Of a stretch of DNA of 64,000 nt, positions 13,301-25,428 are shown one piece after another. The DNA is from Amia ocellicauda. Lineage: Eukaryota; Chordata; Actinopteri; Amiiformes; Amiidae. The DNA lies in the NCBI RefSeq assembly GCF_036373705.1, contig NC_089854.1, positions 25,433,225 to 25,497,224 of the forward strand, written 5' to 3'. The position numbers and the translations under genes were made by a program. A model generated the notes under the pieces. The model was not told the DNA's origin, ran no database searches, and was given only the letters and a program-made list of their open reading frames with translations. The first letter of the stretch is position 1, and every line of letters starts with the position of its first letter.

Positions 13301-16300
13301 CACTGAGCACACAAAACAGATAGCGGTCAGCCTGCCCAGTACAGTATGCTTTCTTTGAACATCCGCCAAGAAAGCATTGTTAAACCTAGGGCTTTACGGC
13401 TGACATTTGTTTGACAGCGCCCAGCACCCACTTCCAGACACACACAGGCGCACACAGACAGGCACAAAAAAGGTCAGTGCAATAACACATGTACACTGTG
13501 AATGTTTTGTTTAGATCTGCATGTTTGAGGGTTTTTCTCTCTCAATCATGTAAATAACTAGAAAGTTTTGCCCTTTTTCTTTTCTAAATAAAAGGAAGTT
13601 CACAAATCTAGAGACATGACATTACTATGTTGTTGAAACTGACTTTGTGAGAGCCTATCCGGGAGATACTAATAACCTCATTAGTGAAGTGGCCTCATCT
13701 GCTTTTGAACCATTTCTCTTTCTTAACTAGCAGAGGAAGCTGCGAAAAAGTGCAAAAAAGCTATAAAAAAGTGTTTCCTAACTTTCACATGCAGTAGCCT
13801 TTCTGGACTCACTTATTCACTAACCTTTGTGATCTGAATATGTTGGAAATGTCCAGCGTTGTAGTGTATTGATTCAATATATCAGTACAATTAATCGATT
13901 TCTCCTTACCAACAAGATAAACACACTCCTTCTCTCCCCTCTCACCCCCTCATCCCCTTCTATCACTAAATAAATGTCGGAATCAGGACTTTCCCACAAC
14001 AATTGACACTTCATTGACTTCTCTCTTACAATTTGCTATCTACTTGCATACTGCACAGTATGTATTTATTATTAATCTCCCAATTTGCCAGGCAATAATG
14101 CTAATACAGTATTATCAATTATAACAACAACAACTGAAAATTTGTATACAGTTGTCATGGTAATCCACATCAATTCAATACTTCAATGCCTTGAATGGAG
14201 GCAGTCTCCCTTTTCTGCATGTCTGGTGTATCAGTGTAATAGTATCTGGATATTCTGAGTAACTCAACGGGGGTGGGGGTGGGGGGGTAAATCACAGGAT
14301 TTCAAACAGCCAGGTGTAATAAACAAGCTGTGGGCCCTGTCTCACTTGGGCTTTTTGGTGTTTGATATTCAAACAAGACCGCTAGAGGCTTTTGGTCTGG
14401 AAAAGCAAATCCTTACTTTGGAAGCCTTTATTTCTTTTGGACTTGTATGAATTAAAAAAAAAGGCACTGGCGAGCGCTTCTCTAGTTACACTTTGATGGT
14501 TTGTGTTGCTTTTGCCACGAGAGGCCTCTCAAAGCCGATTTGTCTCGCCCTGCTGGAGTTTATTAATTGCCGGGAAAAGCAAGATGAATGACTTCAGACC
14601 CAGTATTCAGAAGTTTTGTTTACGCATATCAATGTGAATTAAAGGGGGTTGCATTTGAATTGAAGCACAGTGCTCCTACACTACAGAGCAGCTACAAATA
14701 AAGCTATACCAAACAAAACCTTACATTATCTAGAAATAACATGTTTAACATGAATATTTGTACTTGATCAATCAATCAACCAATGTTGATATGTTGGAAT
14801 ATTCATGTTCTTTTTCTCTTGTAAACATAATGCAGTGCCTTTAAAAGAGTATTAATATATACATGCACATACTGTATAATACACAAACACATCTATTTAT
14901 AATTTATCCTAAAGGAAAGCGACCCAACCTATTACGTCTTCTAGGTGTTTTTATAAAGATATGCTTCTTGGAAAGACTTTGTGGTTTCTTTTATACTGAC
15001 AGCAATTTAACGGATTGAAACATCAAAGACAAGATAAGTAGAATAAATCAACAAATGGCCATTAAAGACATTAATCATCGTAACAGCAGCAGTAACTTAT
15101 AAGAACAAAAGACCAGAGGAAATGTTATAGATGAGGCCTCTTCCACTCATCTAAATGTGACGGTTAGTTTCCTAATGATCCAAGAAACTCATATTTATTT
15201 TCACCCTTACTGAGCACTGCCAGCGGCTCAGCATTCACCACAATGTTCTTCGCTGCACAGGCCCAACTTTTCTGCAAAATGCCTCTAGGTCTGTAATGTA
15301 CTAGAACTGAATTGAAATATATATCAGTCACCAGTGTTGAGCTTAAAGGTAAGGGGTCCGGGTGGACTTTCTTGTGGTTGGTTGCAGTTCAAGTTTTAGA
15401 TTTGCCCTCAGCCTTACAAAAACAATGAGACAGACTCTTTTATCTTGTGCTTTTCTAAGTGAAGTGGTAAATGTGTTTGGAGACACTTAAAGCTCACTGT
15501 GGGATCTTGTGTTTCAGGTTCATCCCATACTGCTCCAGTGATGTTTGGAGTGGAGCCTCTGCCAAGACTGACAGATGTAAGCCTTGCTCTTGTGTCCTTT
15601 GTTCTACTCGTTTGTGTGTTTTCAACATGGGTGCAAACTTGTCCTGTGTTTGTAAGTTCCAGACCAGTTATGCTGTACTGGCATATTTCAGAATAAAAGT
15701 GCAATATTTCTGGGTTCAGATTTGACTCAGTGACTTCTTTAGGGAAACTTTTTATTTTTTTAACCATGTTCACCTCTTGAAACCTTGGGAAATAATGGTG
15801 AATGTAACAATGATAATTATCACACTTGTGACCGCTGCAGGACTTTGCAGCTTTAATACATTCAAATTAATTCACCTACATGATATCACCGGCATATGTT
15901 TTCCTGAGCTGGCGTTTAGGCCATTGTGGCTGTGTGTGCGTTGTGCGTTGTGTGTGCTCACTGGTGTGTGCTGTCTTTCCAGATGACTATGCCTTCATGG
16001 GAGCTCTGATCATCAGGGAAGTGGTGAAGGAGCTCCTGACCAAAGGCCTGGACAATGCCAAGGTTCTCCTGCTAGCTGGAAGCAGGTGGGTTCAGACATT
16101 CGTCTCTGTCTGCTTCATAAGGGACACACAAATCATGTTGAAGGCCCTACGAGCTTGAGTTTAAATGTGTATTTTGAATTAATGATTGCACCGGGTTCTC
16201 TTAAGATTATGAATTTGTGGTGTGTGAGATGGAACTGTGAATTAATTGTATGTAGTATAGCTTGGCATGAAAATGTGCACGCTTTACCTATTTGTGTTTA

Positions 16301-18672
16301 GCCTGTACGTGTCTGACCTATGTTTTATGGTGCAGTGCGGGTGGGACGGGGGTGCTGCTGAACGTGGACCGTGTAGCTGAGCAGCTGGAGGAGATGGGTT
16401 ACCCTGGGATCCAGGTGCGAGGGCTCTCTGACTCCGGCTGGTTCCTGGACAACAAGCAATACCGCTGCACGGACTGTGTGGACACTATCAGCTGTGCACC
16501 TACTGAGGCCATCAAGAGAGGCATCAAGTAAGGGCTTCAGAGCAGGGTAGTTGACCCCTGCAGCTTAACAGTCAGAGAGTCATACTTCATCCCATTGCCT
16601 TTCCTGTTCCCTCTCCATTGGATCCTTCCTATTGGCTTATTGAAGATTAATTTCTCTCTGCTCCATTCTGTAAATCTGCACAATCTTTTTAATGCTGAGA
16701 TCCTTCAGAAATCAGCTAAATAAGGTTATTGTGATCACTCAGGGGTCCTGTGGATTACTAGCAACCAAACAAGCAGCTTAGGGGAGTATGGCCACTTGTC
16801 ATTTGTAACCCATCTTATGAACTCACGTCCCCGAGACTTGTGTGTGGTTGTCCTGGCCTGCAGTAGTTCCTGGGTGAGGAGGTCCTCAGAGGTTTACTTT
16901 GCCATCTCTGTGCTCTGTCTTGCAGGTACTGGAACGGAGTCGTGCCAGAGCGCTGTAGACAACAGTTCAGAGAGGGAGAGGAGTGGAATTGCTTCTTTGG
17001 GTACAAAGTCTACCCCACTTTAAAATGTAAGGACAGCATTATATAACAAACATTACAGAAACCCAGATATGACGCCTGGGAAGGCTGAATGTTTTCCTTC
17101 CAGAGTGCTAACAGTGTAGTACACATAAAGCATTTTTTTTTGCCTTTAGTTGCCCAATATGAATAAAAAAAGTTGAGTTTGGACAGAGTATTACAGTGGA
17201 GGGGTATAAATCGTCTTTTAAAGTATGTACTTTTGTTGAAATGGTTTGTAGATACATTCATAAAAAGCAATGTTTACACTCACAAGATGATTTACACACA
17301 GTGAGTACTCCTTAGGTAATATTTCCTGAGTTCACTGTATCCCTATCTTGGCGGGGCAACACTGTTGTTTACCTTTCAAGACACATAGTGGTAGTTGAAT
17401 GTAATTCTTATGTCCGACACTGATAAAATCCACTGAACTACAGTATGAAGTTCTGGGCATGGTCCGGTGTCAGGGTCCAGTTGAGCATGCATGTGTTGAA
17501 AGACGCCAGTCCTGACAAGGTTGTGTACCCCTACGGTGTGTAGCCCCAGTGTTCGTGGTGCAGTGGCTGTTTGATGAGGCCCAGCTGACAGTGGACAACA
17601 TTCACCTGACCGGCCAGCCAGTGCAGGAGGGGCAGTGGCGATACATCCAGAACTTGGGCAACGAACTGAGGAACACACTTAAGGATGTCCCGTAAGCATC
17701 TTTGCTTCCCGACACGCACCGTTGGACACATTGACCCTGTCAGCTTCTGGCCACCTAACACCTTGTACAAAATGTGCACTTCATACAATAAGACCGAAGA
17801 TAACAGACAAGGCTCAAGGTCAATGAGTCCCCTAGTCTTTAGTCTTTCTGACTCAGGTCCTGTGTTTGATTACTGCACCAGATCAGAGAGGACACAGTTC
17901 AACTCAGGGGATCCTGCCCTATCTTATCATGTTGGTGCTCACTGATGTCCACTTGAATTGTATTCTTCTTTCCTTTCTTTGAATTTGCAGGGCTATGTTT
18001 GCTCCTGCCTGCTTGTCACATGAAATTATCACAAGGAGGTGAGTGAACAAAAGCGTGTGCCCTGCAGAGGTATTCTACAAGATTTTGAAGTTTGTTTCTT
18101 GAGTGACTGCTTTCTTCATATTTATTGCAATGATATATACTTATCTGAGCAGATTTCAAACTGAGCAGTAACACTTAAGAATTTAACCTTACATCTAAGT
18201 AATATCTGCTGTTCATTTTTTATTTTCTTTCTGAGCTGCCTTGGAGAAAGGCATCAGCCAAATTGTACAATGATAATAGTCAATTTTGTGCACATATACT
18301 CCTGTGAATTTTCAAACCTGCACAAAATGTGTATTTCAATGAATGCTCCCTCATTTTTGTTGCAGTTACTGGACAGACATTCAAGTGAAGGGCACCTCGC
18401 TGCCCAGAGCACTGAACTGCTGGGATCGCAGTCTCCATGACAACAGCAAGAACAACAAGGGTCCACCCAAAGGCTGCCCGATCCACCTGATCGACAGCTG
18501 CCCCTGGCCACACTGCAACCCCACCTGCCCCACTATCCGAGACCAGTTCACGGGCCAGGAAATGGACGTCTTCCAGTTCCTGATGCACATGGGCTTCGAC
18601 GTGCAGAAAATGGCGCAGCAGCAAGGCATGGAGCCTGGCAAGCTCTTGGGCATGCTCAGTAGCGGCAGTTAA
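2342..18672 (+). CDS. NOTUM: NOTUM, secreted palmitoleoyl-protein carboxylesterase (11 coding exons, 499 aa)
   Basis: Secreted alpha/beta hydrolase that removes palmitoleate from Wnt proteins and so damps Wnt signalling outside the cell. Exons: 2342-2673, 11576-11628, 11938-12033, 13103-13163, 15518-15576, 15983-16085, 16336-16527, 16926-17026, 17544-17691, 17991-18038, 18366-18672. All have GT-AG borders, and together they total 1500 nt with the frame intact. Human NOTUM has 496 residues and aligns throughout. Residues 1 to about 23 form a signal peptide ([19 protein letters not shown]). The triad is Ser235 in GSSAGG, Asp343 in WLFDEAQ and His392 in CLSHEII (human 232, 340, 389). The lipid-pocket motifs GGWYCF and SGWFLDNK are present, as is an N-glycosylation site at Asn99. 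The protein ends GMLSSGS, like human. The frame stays open upstream to 2093, with an in-frame ATG at 2309; I chose 2342 because it starts directly at the signal peptide. The exon 9 acceptor has a poor pyrimidine tract. Confidence 0.97.
6717..6751. repeat. Homopyrimidine tract C8-T-C8-T-C11-T-C5
   Basis: Thirty-five bases of C broken only by three single T residues. The minus strand therefore has four long G runs in a row, enough for a G-quadruplex, and the plus strand is suited to i-motif or triplex folding. Confidence 0.95.
7273..7342. repeat. (TA)n microsatellite
   Basis: About 35 uninterrupted TA units in NOTUM intron 1. Peptides of alternating Ile and Tyr predicted across it are artefacts. 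Confidence 0.95.
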
Positions 18673-21060
18673 ACTGAGACCCGCCCCACTGTTTAACCCC
18701 CTCCAGACCGGTTTCCCAAAACGTGGGCTTCAGGGAGCCTTATCACCATCTCCACCCCCACTCAGCAGCCCCCTCTACCCCAGTCCCACCAGCCCCCCCT
18801 CAGCTCCTCAGCACACCCCAGTCCTCCTCCCACCAGCCCAAGTGTCCTCAAAACACTGACAACTGCCAAAGCAACTTCATAAACGCCACACGACGAAAAG
18901 GCACACCCCTTTGCATCTTGATATTCGCTTCTCTTCATTCTTTTGGTTGTGAAAGAAAATATTACGAATGTAATCCCGTTTTAAGGATACTCATTTTCTT
19001 CTTTTTTTTTATCTCGTTTTGGTTTTGTCTCTTGTTTTTTCCATTCTCATTCTGGCCATCACCGATGACTTCCGAGAGTCAGTGGAAAAGAAAACCATGT
19101 CCACTGTGGGCCAAAGTGTTTTTATTCCTCAGACCTCGTTTTTTTTTCTTTTTAATGAAATACACACAGACAAACTTGGTGGGAAAATCACTGGATCGTC
19201 CGTCTTTTCATCAAGGGAAGAAGGGACCAAAGGGCACGTGTCTCCAAGATGGGCATATTGGCCACACTTTACCCTGACCAAGGGTAATGATGAGGGAGGT
19301 TTAGTAAAGCTCAGAATCACAGCGACCAGCCAACCCCAACATGACCTTTGTACAAAACCCACACATACTGGCAGCTTAGCCTACAGTTGGCTACACCACT
19401 CTGGAAATTACAGAGATGAGAACAGGGCCTTCCTCCTCTAGGCAAACCTATAGGAGACATAGCATGGCATCACACTTCCAAACTTTAGTCTTCCTCTGTG
19501 CTGTAAGTCCACAAATGTCAAAATGTCTGTTGAAATGGCTGACTGGAATTCCCAGAGAAGTCAATACCATCCTGATGTTATCAGCCATTCTGTTCTGTTT
19601 TTAGTCATGGAGCCCACCTCTGCAAAGGTGATCTCATGGGCTCTGTGAAGAAAGAACAATGAAGTTTCAGAGTGGCCTAGTTGACCAAAAGCTCGACAGG
19701 CATCAACACAACAGCACTACACAGTTAAATGTGCTTCCTAAATGTGTTTTTCCTACATCACACAATACCAAACTGAAAGACGAATGGCAGTAGCAAGGAA
19801 ACAGATTCTGTATGTCATGATAAAGCCTTCAGGTGGAGCTCTTGGCTCATGTTGGTTTCCATTCAGATGGGGAGACTGGTGGGTTGATGGTGTGATTCTG
19901 ATGCTTTTCACCTCCTTCCAGGGTGATACACTGTGGAGTCTGAAGCTATTAAGACCCCCGACTGACTTCCATTTTAGAAGTGTACAGTTATTTTGAATCA
20001 GCCATAAATCAGAGTCTGTGCCCCTGAAATTCTACTCTAATGCTAGACCTACTGGTCAAAAATGGACCAAGACCACTGGAACCACAGCAATTCCCAACAA
20101 GGCCAGTCCATCCTGAAAATGTGGAAAACTATAGAAGTCAAAGATTTAAAAAAATAGCAGCAGTGTATAAAGGAGTAACACAAACCATTAATAGGTATTT
20201 AAACATTTATAACCAGACCATGTTTTTTCTTTAAAAGTGTACATTGTTAGTGACTAAAATGAGTTTATAAGTGATGTTTATAGTGCATTAACCTCAAGGT
20301 TTTTAGCATCTTTCCACTGTTGTAGTTCAGATAATTTTTCTGAGCACAAAATTGCTGTATGTTAGTATACTCTCCTCTGGAAAACTAACAGGAACTAGCT
20401 ATTAATGAATGTTCTGAGTTTTGACTTCCTAAAAAAAACTTTATTAAATGCTTACTTTATCTTTTTATTATTATTGGTATTACTATTATTATTTTTACAA
20501 AGTTGATGACTGGTTGTTTGGAGTTCCAGGTATCTTTCAGTATAATTCAAATGTCAATATAGTGAATTAGGTTAGTTGATGCGTTTGGACTGTGCTGTAT
20601 TGTAACAGTGTGCTGCCCAGAATGAGGAACTGCCCAGGGTCCTTAACAAGGTTCGCAACCCTCCTCTCATCAAGAGATCTTTCAATATACAAATAAATGA
20701 AGACACGCTGGATTTTTGATTTTGTTTTTTACTAGAACGTCCCTCATTGTTGGTTGATATAATTTTTTATATATATAAATAAAAAAGACTTCTACTTCAT
20801 AACTAGCAGGAAAAAAAAGGTTATTACTAAATGTATTTTGTTCTGTAACATATTTTTTTAACAGAAAAAAGAAAGAAACTCAAGCTACTTTGGTAATTTT
20901 ACATATTTATTTTATTATGTAAATCATATTTATAAGTGCTATTCAAACAGAGAAGTGATTCTTTGTAAATTGTAAATATTTTTAGTTTTTTTGATTATTT
21001 TTTTCCTGTTTTGACCGCATGTCTTTGTAATGGATCTAAAGAAAGGAAACATTATTATTA
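18673..21060 (+). other. NOTUM 3' UTR and downstream flank
   Basis: Sequence after the stop codon. It begins C-rich, then becomes increasingly AU-rich, with TATTTAT-like elements at about 20880-20990 of the kind that shorten mRNA half-life. No coding potential is recognised. The exact 3' end is not determined from sequence. Confidence 0.5.
20778..20783 (+). terminator. Candidate NOTUM polyadenylation signal
   Basis: AATAAA in an AU-rich region about 2.1 kb after the stop codon. Another AATAAA lies at 20692-20697 and an ATTAAA at 20443-20448, so the choice is uncertain. Confidence 0.3.
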
Positions 21061-21264
21061 TGGCAAAATCATGTCTCTGTGTGTTTTCTCTTCAGTTTCA
21101 TTTTTTGACTCTAATCATGAAGACTGCATAGGTTTTTAACCCAAAGCACAGACAATTGCAGCAATATGGGAGACCATGGTAGCATTCCAGTATTTAAAAG
21201 ACAAATTAAATATCCTAACATGTTCAGAGCCCACAAGTGTCACAAATACAACACAACAAAACTA

Positions 21265-22143
21265 TAATGAAACGGGTGACAAATTAAAGGAAAAACCAAC
21301 ATAAAGTGTCTCAGTAAGGTGTTGGGCACCACAAGCTGCCAGAACAGTTTCAATGCTCTTGGCACAGATTCTACGAGTCTCTGAACTCTACTGGAGGGAT
21401 GAACACCATTCTTCCAAAAGATATTCCCTCATTTGGTGTTTTGATGATGGTGTTGGAGAGCGCTGTCTTAACACGTTGTTCAAACAACAATAGGGTTTTC
21501 AATTGGGTTGAGATCTGGTGACTGCGTAGGCCATAACACATGATTCACATCATTTTCATATGCATCAAACCATTCAGTGAGCCCTTGTGCCCTGTGGATG
21601 GGGCATTGTCATCCTGGAAGAGACCACTCCCATCAGGATAGAAATGTGTCACCATAGGAATATGGTGATCACTCAGAATAACTTTGTAATGATTTCCAGT
21701 GACCCTTCCCTCTAAGGGGACAAGTGGACCCAAACCATGCCAGGAAAATGCCCCCCACAGCATAATAGAGCCTCCGGACCCCCTCACTGTAGGGGTTAAG
21801 CAGTCAGGCCTGTACTGTTCTCTTGATGTCACCACACATGCACTCGCCCACTTGTTGAGAATATGGGGAAGGATGACTTATCTGACCATATCACTTTTTA
21901 ATCTCTGTAGACCAGTGCCTATGGTTTTCACACCACTGAACTATGAAATGTGCATTTGTCTTTGTAATGAGGGGTTCATGCACTACCATCTTGATCCAAA
22001 ATCGAGGTCAACTGGGCCTGCTCAGCTTTCTTATACATGCCACAATTGTATCATGCAGTGCACCTGTTTGGAGGCATCTGCATTCGTTATGTACCTCCAC
22101 TCATTTATTCAGGTTTTTCCTTTAATTTGTCACCCATCTGTTT
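21265..22143 (-). mobile_element. Internally deleted Tc1/mariner element
   Basis: A perfect 24-bp inverted pair marks the ends: 21274-21297 (begins GGGTGACAAATTAAAGG) and its reverse complement at 22112-22135. The outer few bases match only partly, so the boundaries are approximate. Inside, the minus strand at 21545-21835 encodes a recognisable transposase core (GGSIMLWGAFSWHGLGPLVP, then a LFQDDNAP motif), and an SPDLN-like stretch follows out of frame. At about 0.88 kb it is shorter than an autonomous element, and the N-terminal DNA-binding part is missing or very short. Confidence 0.85.
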
Positions 22144-22151
22144 AATATATA

Positions 22152-23368
22152 CACTCACCTAAAGGATTATTAGGAACACCTGTTCAATTTCTCATTAATG
22201 CAATTATCTAACCAACCAATCACATGGCAGTTGCTTCAATGCATTTAGGGGTGTGGTCCTGGTCAAGACAATCTCCTGAACTCCAAACTGAATGTCTGAA
22301 TGGGAAAGAAAGGTGATTTAAGCAATTTTGAGCGTGGCATGGTTGTTGGTGCCAGACGGGCCGGTCTGAGTATTTCACAATCTGCTCAGTTACTGGGATT
22401 TTCACGCACAACCATTTCTAGGGTTTACAAAGAATGGTGTGAAAAGGGAAAAACATCCAGTATGCGGCAGTCCTGTGGGCGAAAATGCCTTGTTGATGCT
22501 AGAGGTCAGAGGAGAATGGGCCGACTGATTCAAGCTGATAGAAGAGCAACTTTGACTGAAATAACCACTCGTTACAACCGAGGTATGCAGCAAAGCATTT
22601 GTGAAGCCACAACACGTACAACCTTGAGGCGGATTGGCTACAACAGCAGAAGACCCCACCGGGTACCACTCATCTCCACTACAGATAGGAAAAAGAGGCT
22701 ACAATTTGCACAAGCTCACCAAAATTGGACAGTTGAAGACTGGAAAATGTTGCCTGGTCTGATGAGTCTCGATTTCTGTTGAGACATTCAGATGGTAGAG
22801 TCAGAATTTGGCGTAAACAGAATGAGAACATGGATCCATCATGCCTTGTTACCACTGTGCAGGCTGGTGGTGGTGGTGTAATGGTGTGGGGGATGTTTTC
22901 TTGGCACACTTTAGGCCCCTTAGTGCCAATTGGGCATCGTTTAAATGCCACGGCCTACCTGAGCATTGTTTCTGACCATGTCCATCCCTTTATGACCACC
23001 ATGTACCCATCCTCTGATGGCTACTTCCAGCAGGATAATGCACCATGTCACAAAGGTCGAATAATTTCAAATTGGTTTCTTGAACATGACAATGAGTTCA
23101 CTGTACTAAACTGGCCCCCACAGTCACCAGATCTCAACCCAATAGAGCATCTTTGGAATGTGGTGGAACGGGAGCTTCGTGCCCTGGATGTGCATCCCAC
23201 AAATCTCCATCAACTGCAAGATGCTATCCTATCAATATGGGCCAACATTTCTAAAGAATGCTTTCAGCACCTTGTTGAATCAATGCCACGTAGAATTAAG
23301 GCAGTTTTGAAGGCGAAAGGGGGTCAAACACAGTATTAGTATGGTGTTCCTAATAATCCTTTAGGTCA

Positions 23369-23371
<3 letters not shown>
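22152..23371 (+). mobile_element. DD36E Tc1/mariner element, copy 1 (1220 bp)
   Basis: Bounded by TA duplications (22150-22151 and 23372-23373). The terminal inverted repeats begin CACTCACCTAAAGGATTA, with one mismatch in the right end. It is nearly identical to copies at 26024-27252 and 40554-41774. Its left end lies only a few bases beyond the right end of the deleted element, and its right end runs into a (TA)n repeat. The size and the 36-residue spacing between the last two catalytic residues fit the family described as Incomer; that family name is from memory. Confidence 0.93.
22300..23339 (+). pseudogene. Transposase of DD36E copy 1, broken by a 1-bp deletion
   Basis: Reads MGKKGDLSNFERG at the start, through a paired helix-turn-helix DNA-binding region, to about residue 150. 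Loss of one A from a run of five (near 22746) then shifts the frame just before the first catalytic Asp (WSDES). The second half continues in another frame with QQDNAPCH and [11 protein letters not shown] and ends GGQTQY. The span is 1040 bp against 1041 bp in the intact copy at 40702-41742, exactly the one missing base. Confidence 0.93.

Positions 23372-23421
<50 letters not shown>
23372..23421. repeat. (TA)n microsatellite at a transposon end
   Basis: About 25 TA units directly follow the right end of DD36E copy 1. Tc1/mariner elements insert at TA, so the element probably landed in or beside this repeat, or the duplicated TA later expanded. Confidence 0.9.
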
Positions 23422-23424
<3 letters not shown>

Positions 23425-24069
23425 TACAATCACATGACTGAATCATGACATCAGGGGTCTTACACTCAGTTCCTGGAGGGCTCTATCAACCCCTGACTTT
23501 TGATAAACTGAAGCTCTCAGTTACTGAATTGGTCTATTTATATGATTAACCTGATACATGTATAACTTATACCCATGCTCCAAAATTCAAACCAACAAAT
23601 GTTAATTACAAATTGAAATGAAAACTCTTACCCTATGTAAGTGAATAAAACACACAAAGGACACCTACACTAGAATGCACTGCTGTTTTGAATGATTACA
23701 CATTTTATCAATAATCCCAACTTGGTTCTCGGTGAGCTTCTGGGAAATTATGGCAAAGGGAGCCTTTAAATATCTTTCGATTGCAAATGCAGGGCGTGAG
23801 TCAGTGGTGGTTGGAGCCTCACTCCTTGGCATGATGTAGCATACAGTGAGGGAAAAAAGTATTTGACCCCCTGCTGATTTTGTATTTTTGCCCACTGACA
23901 AAAAAATGATAAATCTATAATTTTAATGGTAGGTGTATTTTAACAGTGAGAGACAGAATAACAGCAACAAAATCCAGCATTTCATTTCAAAAAAGTTATA
24001 AATTGATTTGCATGTTAATGAGGGAAATAAGTATTTGATCCCCTAACAATCAGCAAGATTTCTGTCTCC

Positions 24070-24167
24070 CAGGTGTCTTTTATACAGGTAACGATCTGAG
24101 ATTAGGAGCACTCTCTTAAAGGGAGTGCTCCTAATCTCAGCTCGTTACCTGTATAAAAGACACCTGT
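24070..24167. promoter_or_regulatory. Near-perfect palindrome with two opposed TATA boxes
   Basis: About 44 bases on each side (left arm begins AGGTGTCTTTTATACAGGTA) pair across a short loop centred near 24118, with only a few mismatches. The right arm contains TATAAAAG at about 24152-24159, roughly 50 bp before the transposase ATG; the left arm has its mirror image. It is thus probably the transposase promoter, and symmetric enough to fire both ways. Confidence 0.7.
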
Positions 24168-24208
24168 CCACAGAAGCAATCAATCAATCAGATTCCAAAC
24201 TCTCCACC

Positions 24209-25222
24209 ATGGCCAAGACCAAAGAGCTGTCCAAGGATGTCAGGGACAAGATTGTAGACCTACACAAGGCTAGAATGGGCTACAAGACCATGGCCAAGCA
24301 GTTTGGTGAGAAGGTGACAACAGTTGGTGCGATTATTCGCAAATGGAAGAAACACAAAATAACTGTCAGTCTCCCTCGGTCTGGGGCTCCATGCAAGATC
24401 TCACCACGTGGAGTTTCAATGATCATGAGAACGGTGAGGAATCAGCCCAGAACTACACTGGAGGATCTTGTTAATGATCTCAAGGCAGCTGGGACCATAG
24501 TCACCAAGAAAACAATTGGTAACACACTACGCCGTGAAGGACTGAAATCCTGCAGCGCCCGCAAGGTCCCCCTGCTCAAGAAAGCACATGTACAGGCCTG
24601 TCTGAAGTTTGCCAGTGAACATCTGAATGATTCAGAGGAGAACTGGGTGAAAGTGTTGTGGTCAGATGAGACCAAAATCGAGCTCTTTGGTATCAACTCA
24701 ACTCGCTGTGTTTGGAGGAGGAGGAATGACCCCAAGAACACCATCCCCACCGTCAAACATGGAGGTGGAAACATTATGCTTTGGGGGTGTTTTTCTGCTA
24801 AGGGGACAGGACAACTGCACCGCATCAAAGGGACGATGGACGGGGCCATGTACCGTCAAATCTTGGGTGAGAACCTCCTTCCCTCAGCCAGGGCATTGAA
24901 AATGGGTCGTGGATGGGTATTCCAGCATGACAATGACCCAAAACACACAGCCAAGGCAACAAAGGAGTGGCTCCAGAAGAAGCACATTAAGGTCCTGGAG
25001 TGGCCTAGCCAGTCTCCAGACCTTAATCCCATAGAAAATCTGTGGAGGGAGCTGAAGGTTCGAGTTGCCAAACGTCAGCCTCGAAACCTTAATGACTTGG
25101 AGAGGATCTGCAAAGAGGAGTGGGACAAAATCCCTCCTGAGATGTGTGCAAACCTGGTGGCCAACTACAAGAAACGTCTGACCTCTGTGATTGCCAACAA
25201 GGGTTTTGCCACCAAGTACTAA
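24209..25222 (+). CDS. Tc1 transposase, open frame (337 aa)
   Basis: DDE transposase that cuts and pastes the surrounding element at TA sites. Start chosen at the ATG in CCACCATGG, a strong Kozak context giving [20 protein letters not shown]; the frame is open further upstream to 24125, but that part lies in the palindrome. The N-terminal third has two helix-turn-helix units (PAIRED-like), with an AT-hook/NLS-like basic stretch between. Catalytic motifs are [25 protein letters not shown] and [11 protein letters not shown], with 34 residues between the second Asp and Glu, hence DD34E. Length matches the roughly 340 residues of the family. No stop or frameshift is seen, but activity cannot be judged from sequence alone. 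Confidence 0.93.
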   Translation: MAKTKELSKDVRDKIVDLHKARMGYKTMAKQFGEKVTTVGAIIRKWKKHKITVSLPRSGAPCKISPRGVSMIMRTVRNQPRTTLEDLVNDLKAAGTIVTKKTIGNTLRREGLKSCSARKVPLLKKAHVQACLKFASEHLNDSEENWVKVLWSDETKIELFGINSTRCVWRRRNDPKNTIPTVKHGGGNIMLWGCFSAKGTGQLHRIKGTMDGAMYRQILGENLLPSARALKMGRGWVFQHDNDPKHTAKATKEWLQKKHIKVLEWPSQSPDLNPIENLWRELKVRVAKRQPRNLNDLERICKEEWDKIPPEMCANLVANYKKRLTSVIANKGFATKY

Positions 25223-25428
25223 GTCGAAGAGGTCAAATACTTATTTCCCTCATTAACATGCAAATCAATGTATAACTTTTTTGAAATGCGTTTTTCTGGA
25301 TTTTGTTGTTATTCTGTCTCTCACTGTTAAAATACACCTACCATTAAAATTATAGACTGATCATTTCTTTGTCAGTGGGCAAACGTACAAAATCAGCAGG
25401 GGATCAAATACTTTTTTCCCTCACTGTA

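Larger units (their letters stand above)
23844..25426 (+). mobile_element. DD34E Tc1 element with long IR/DR ends (1583 bp)
   Basis: Flanked by TA at 23842-23843 and 25427-25428. Each end is an inverted repeat of about 200 bp holding two copies of a motif like GAGGGAAATAAGTATTTGA: outer at 23848-23870 and 25399-25422, inner at 24020-24043 and 25231-25251. The paired motifs are about 170 bp apart on both sides, the IR/DR layout known from Sleeping Beauty-type elements. The centre holds an open transposase frame preceded by a palindromic promoter region. Size and layout suggest a copy that was mobile fairly recently. Confidence 0.95.

Noticed and set aside
18723-19441. Open frames of 140-184 codons after NOTUM
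   Set aside because: They lie in the 3' UTR, are rich in Phe, Pro and Ser runs, and show no domain or similarity I recognise.
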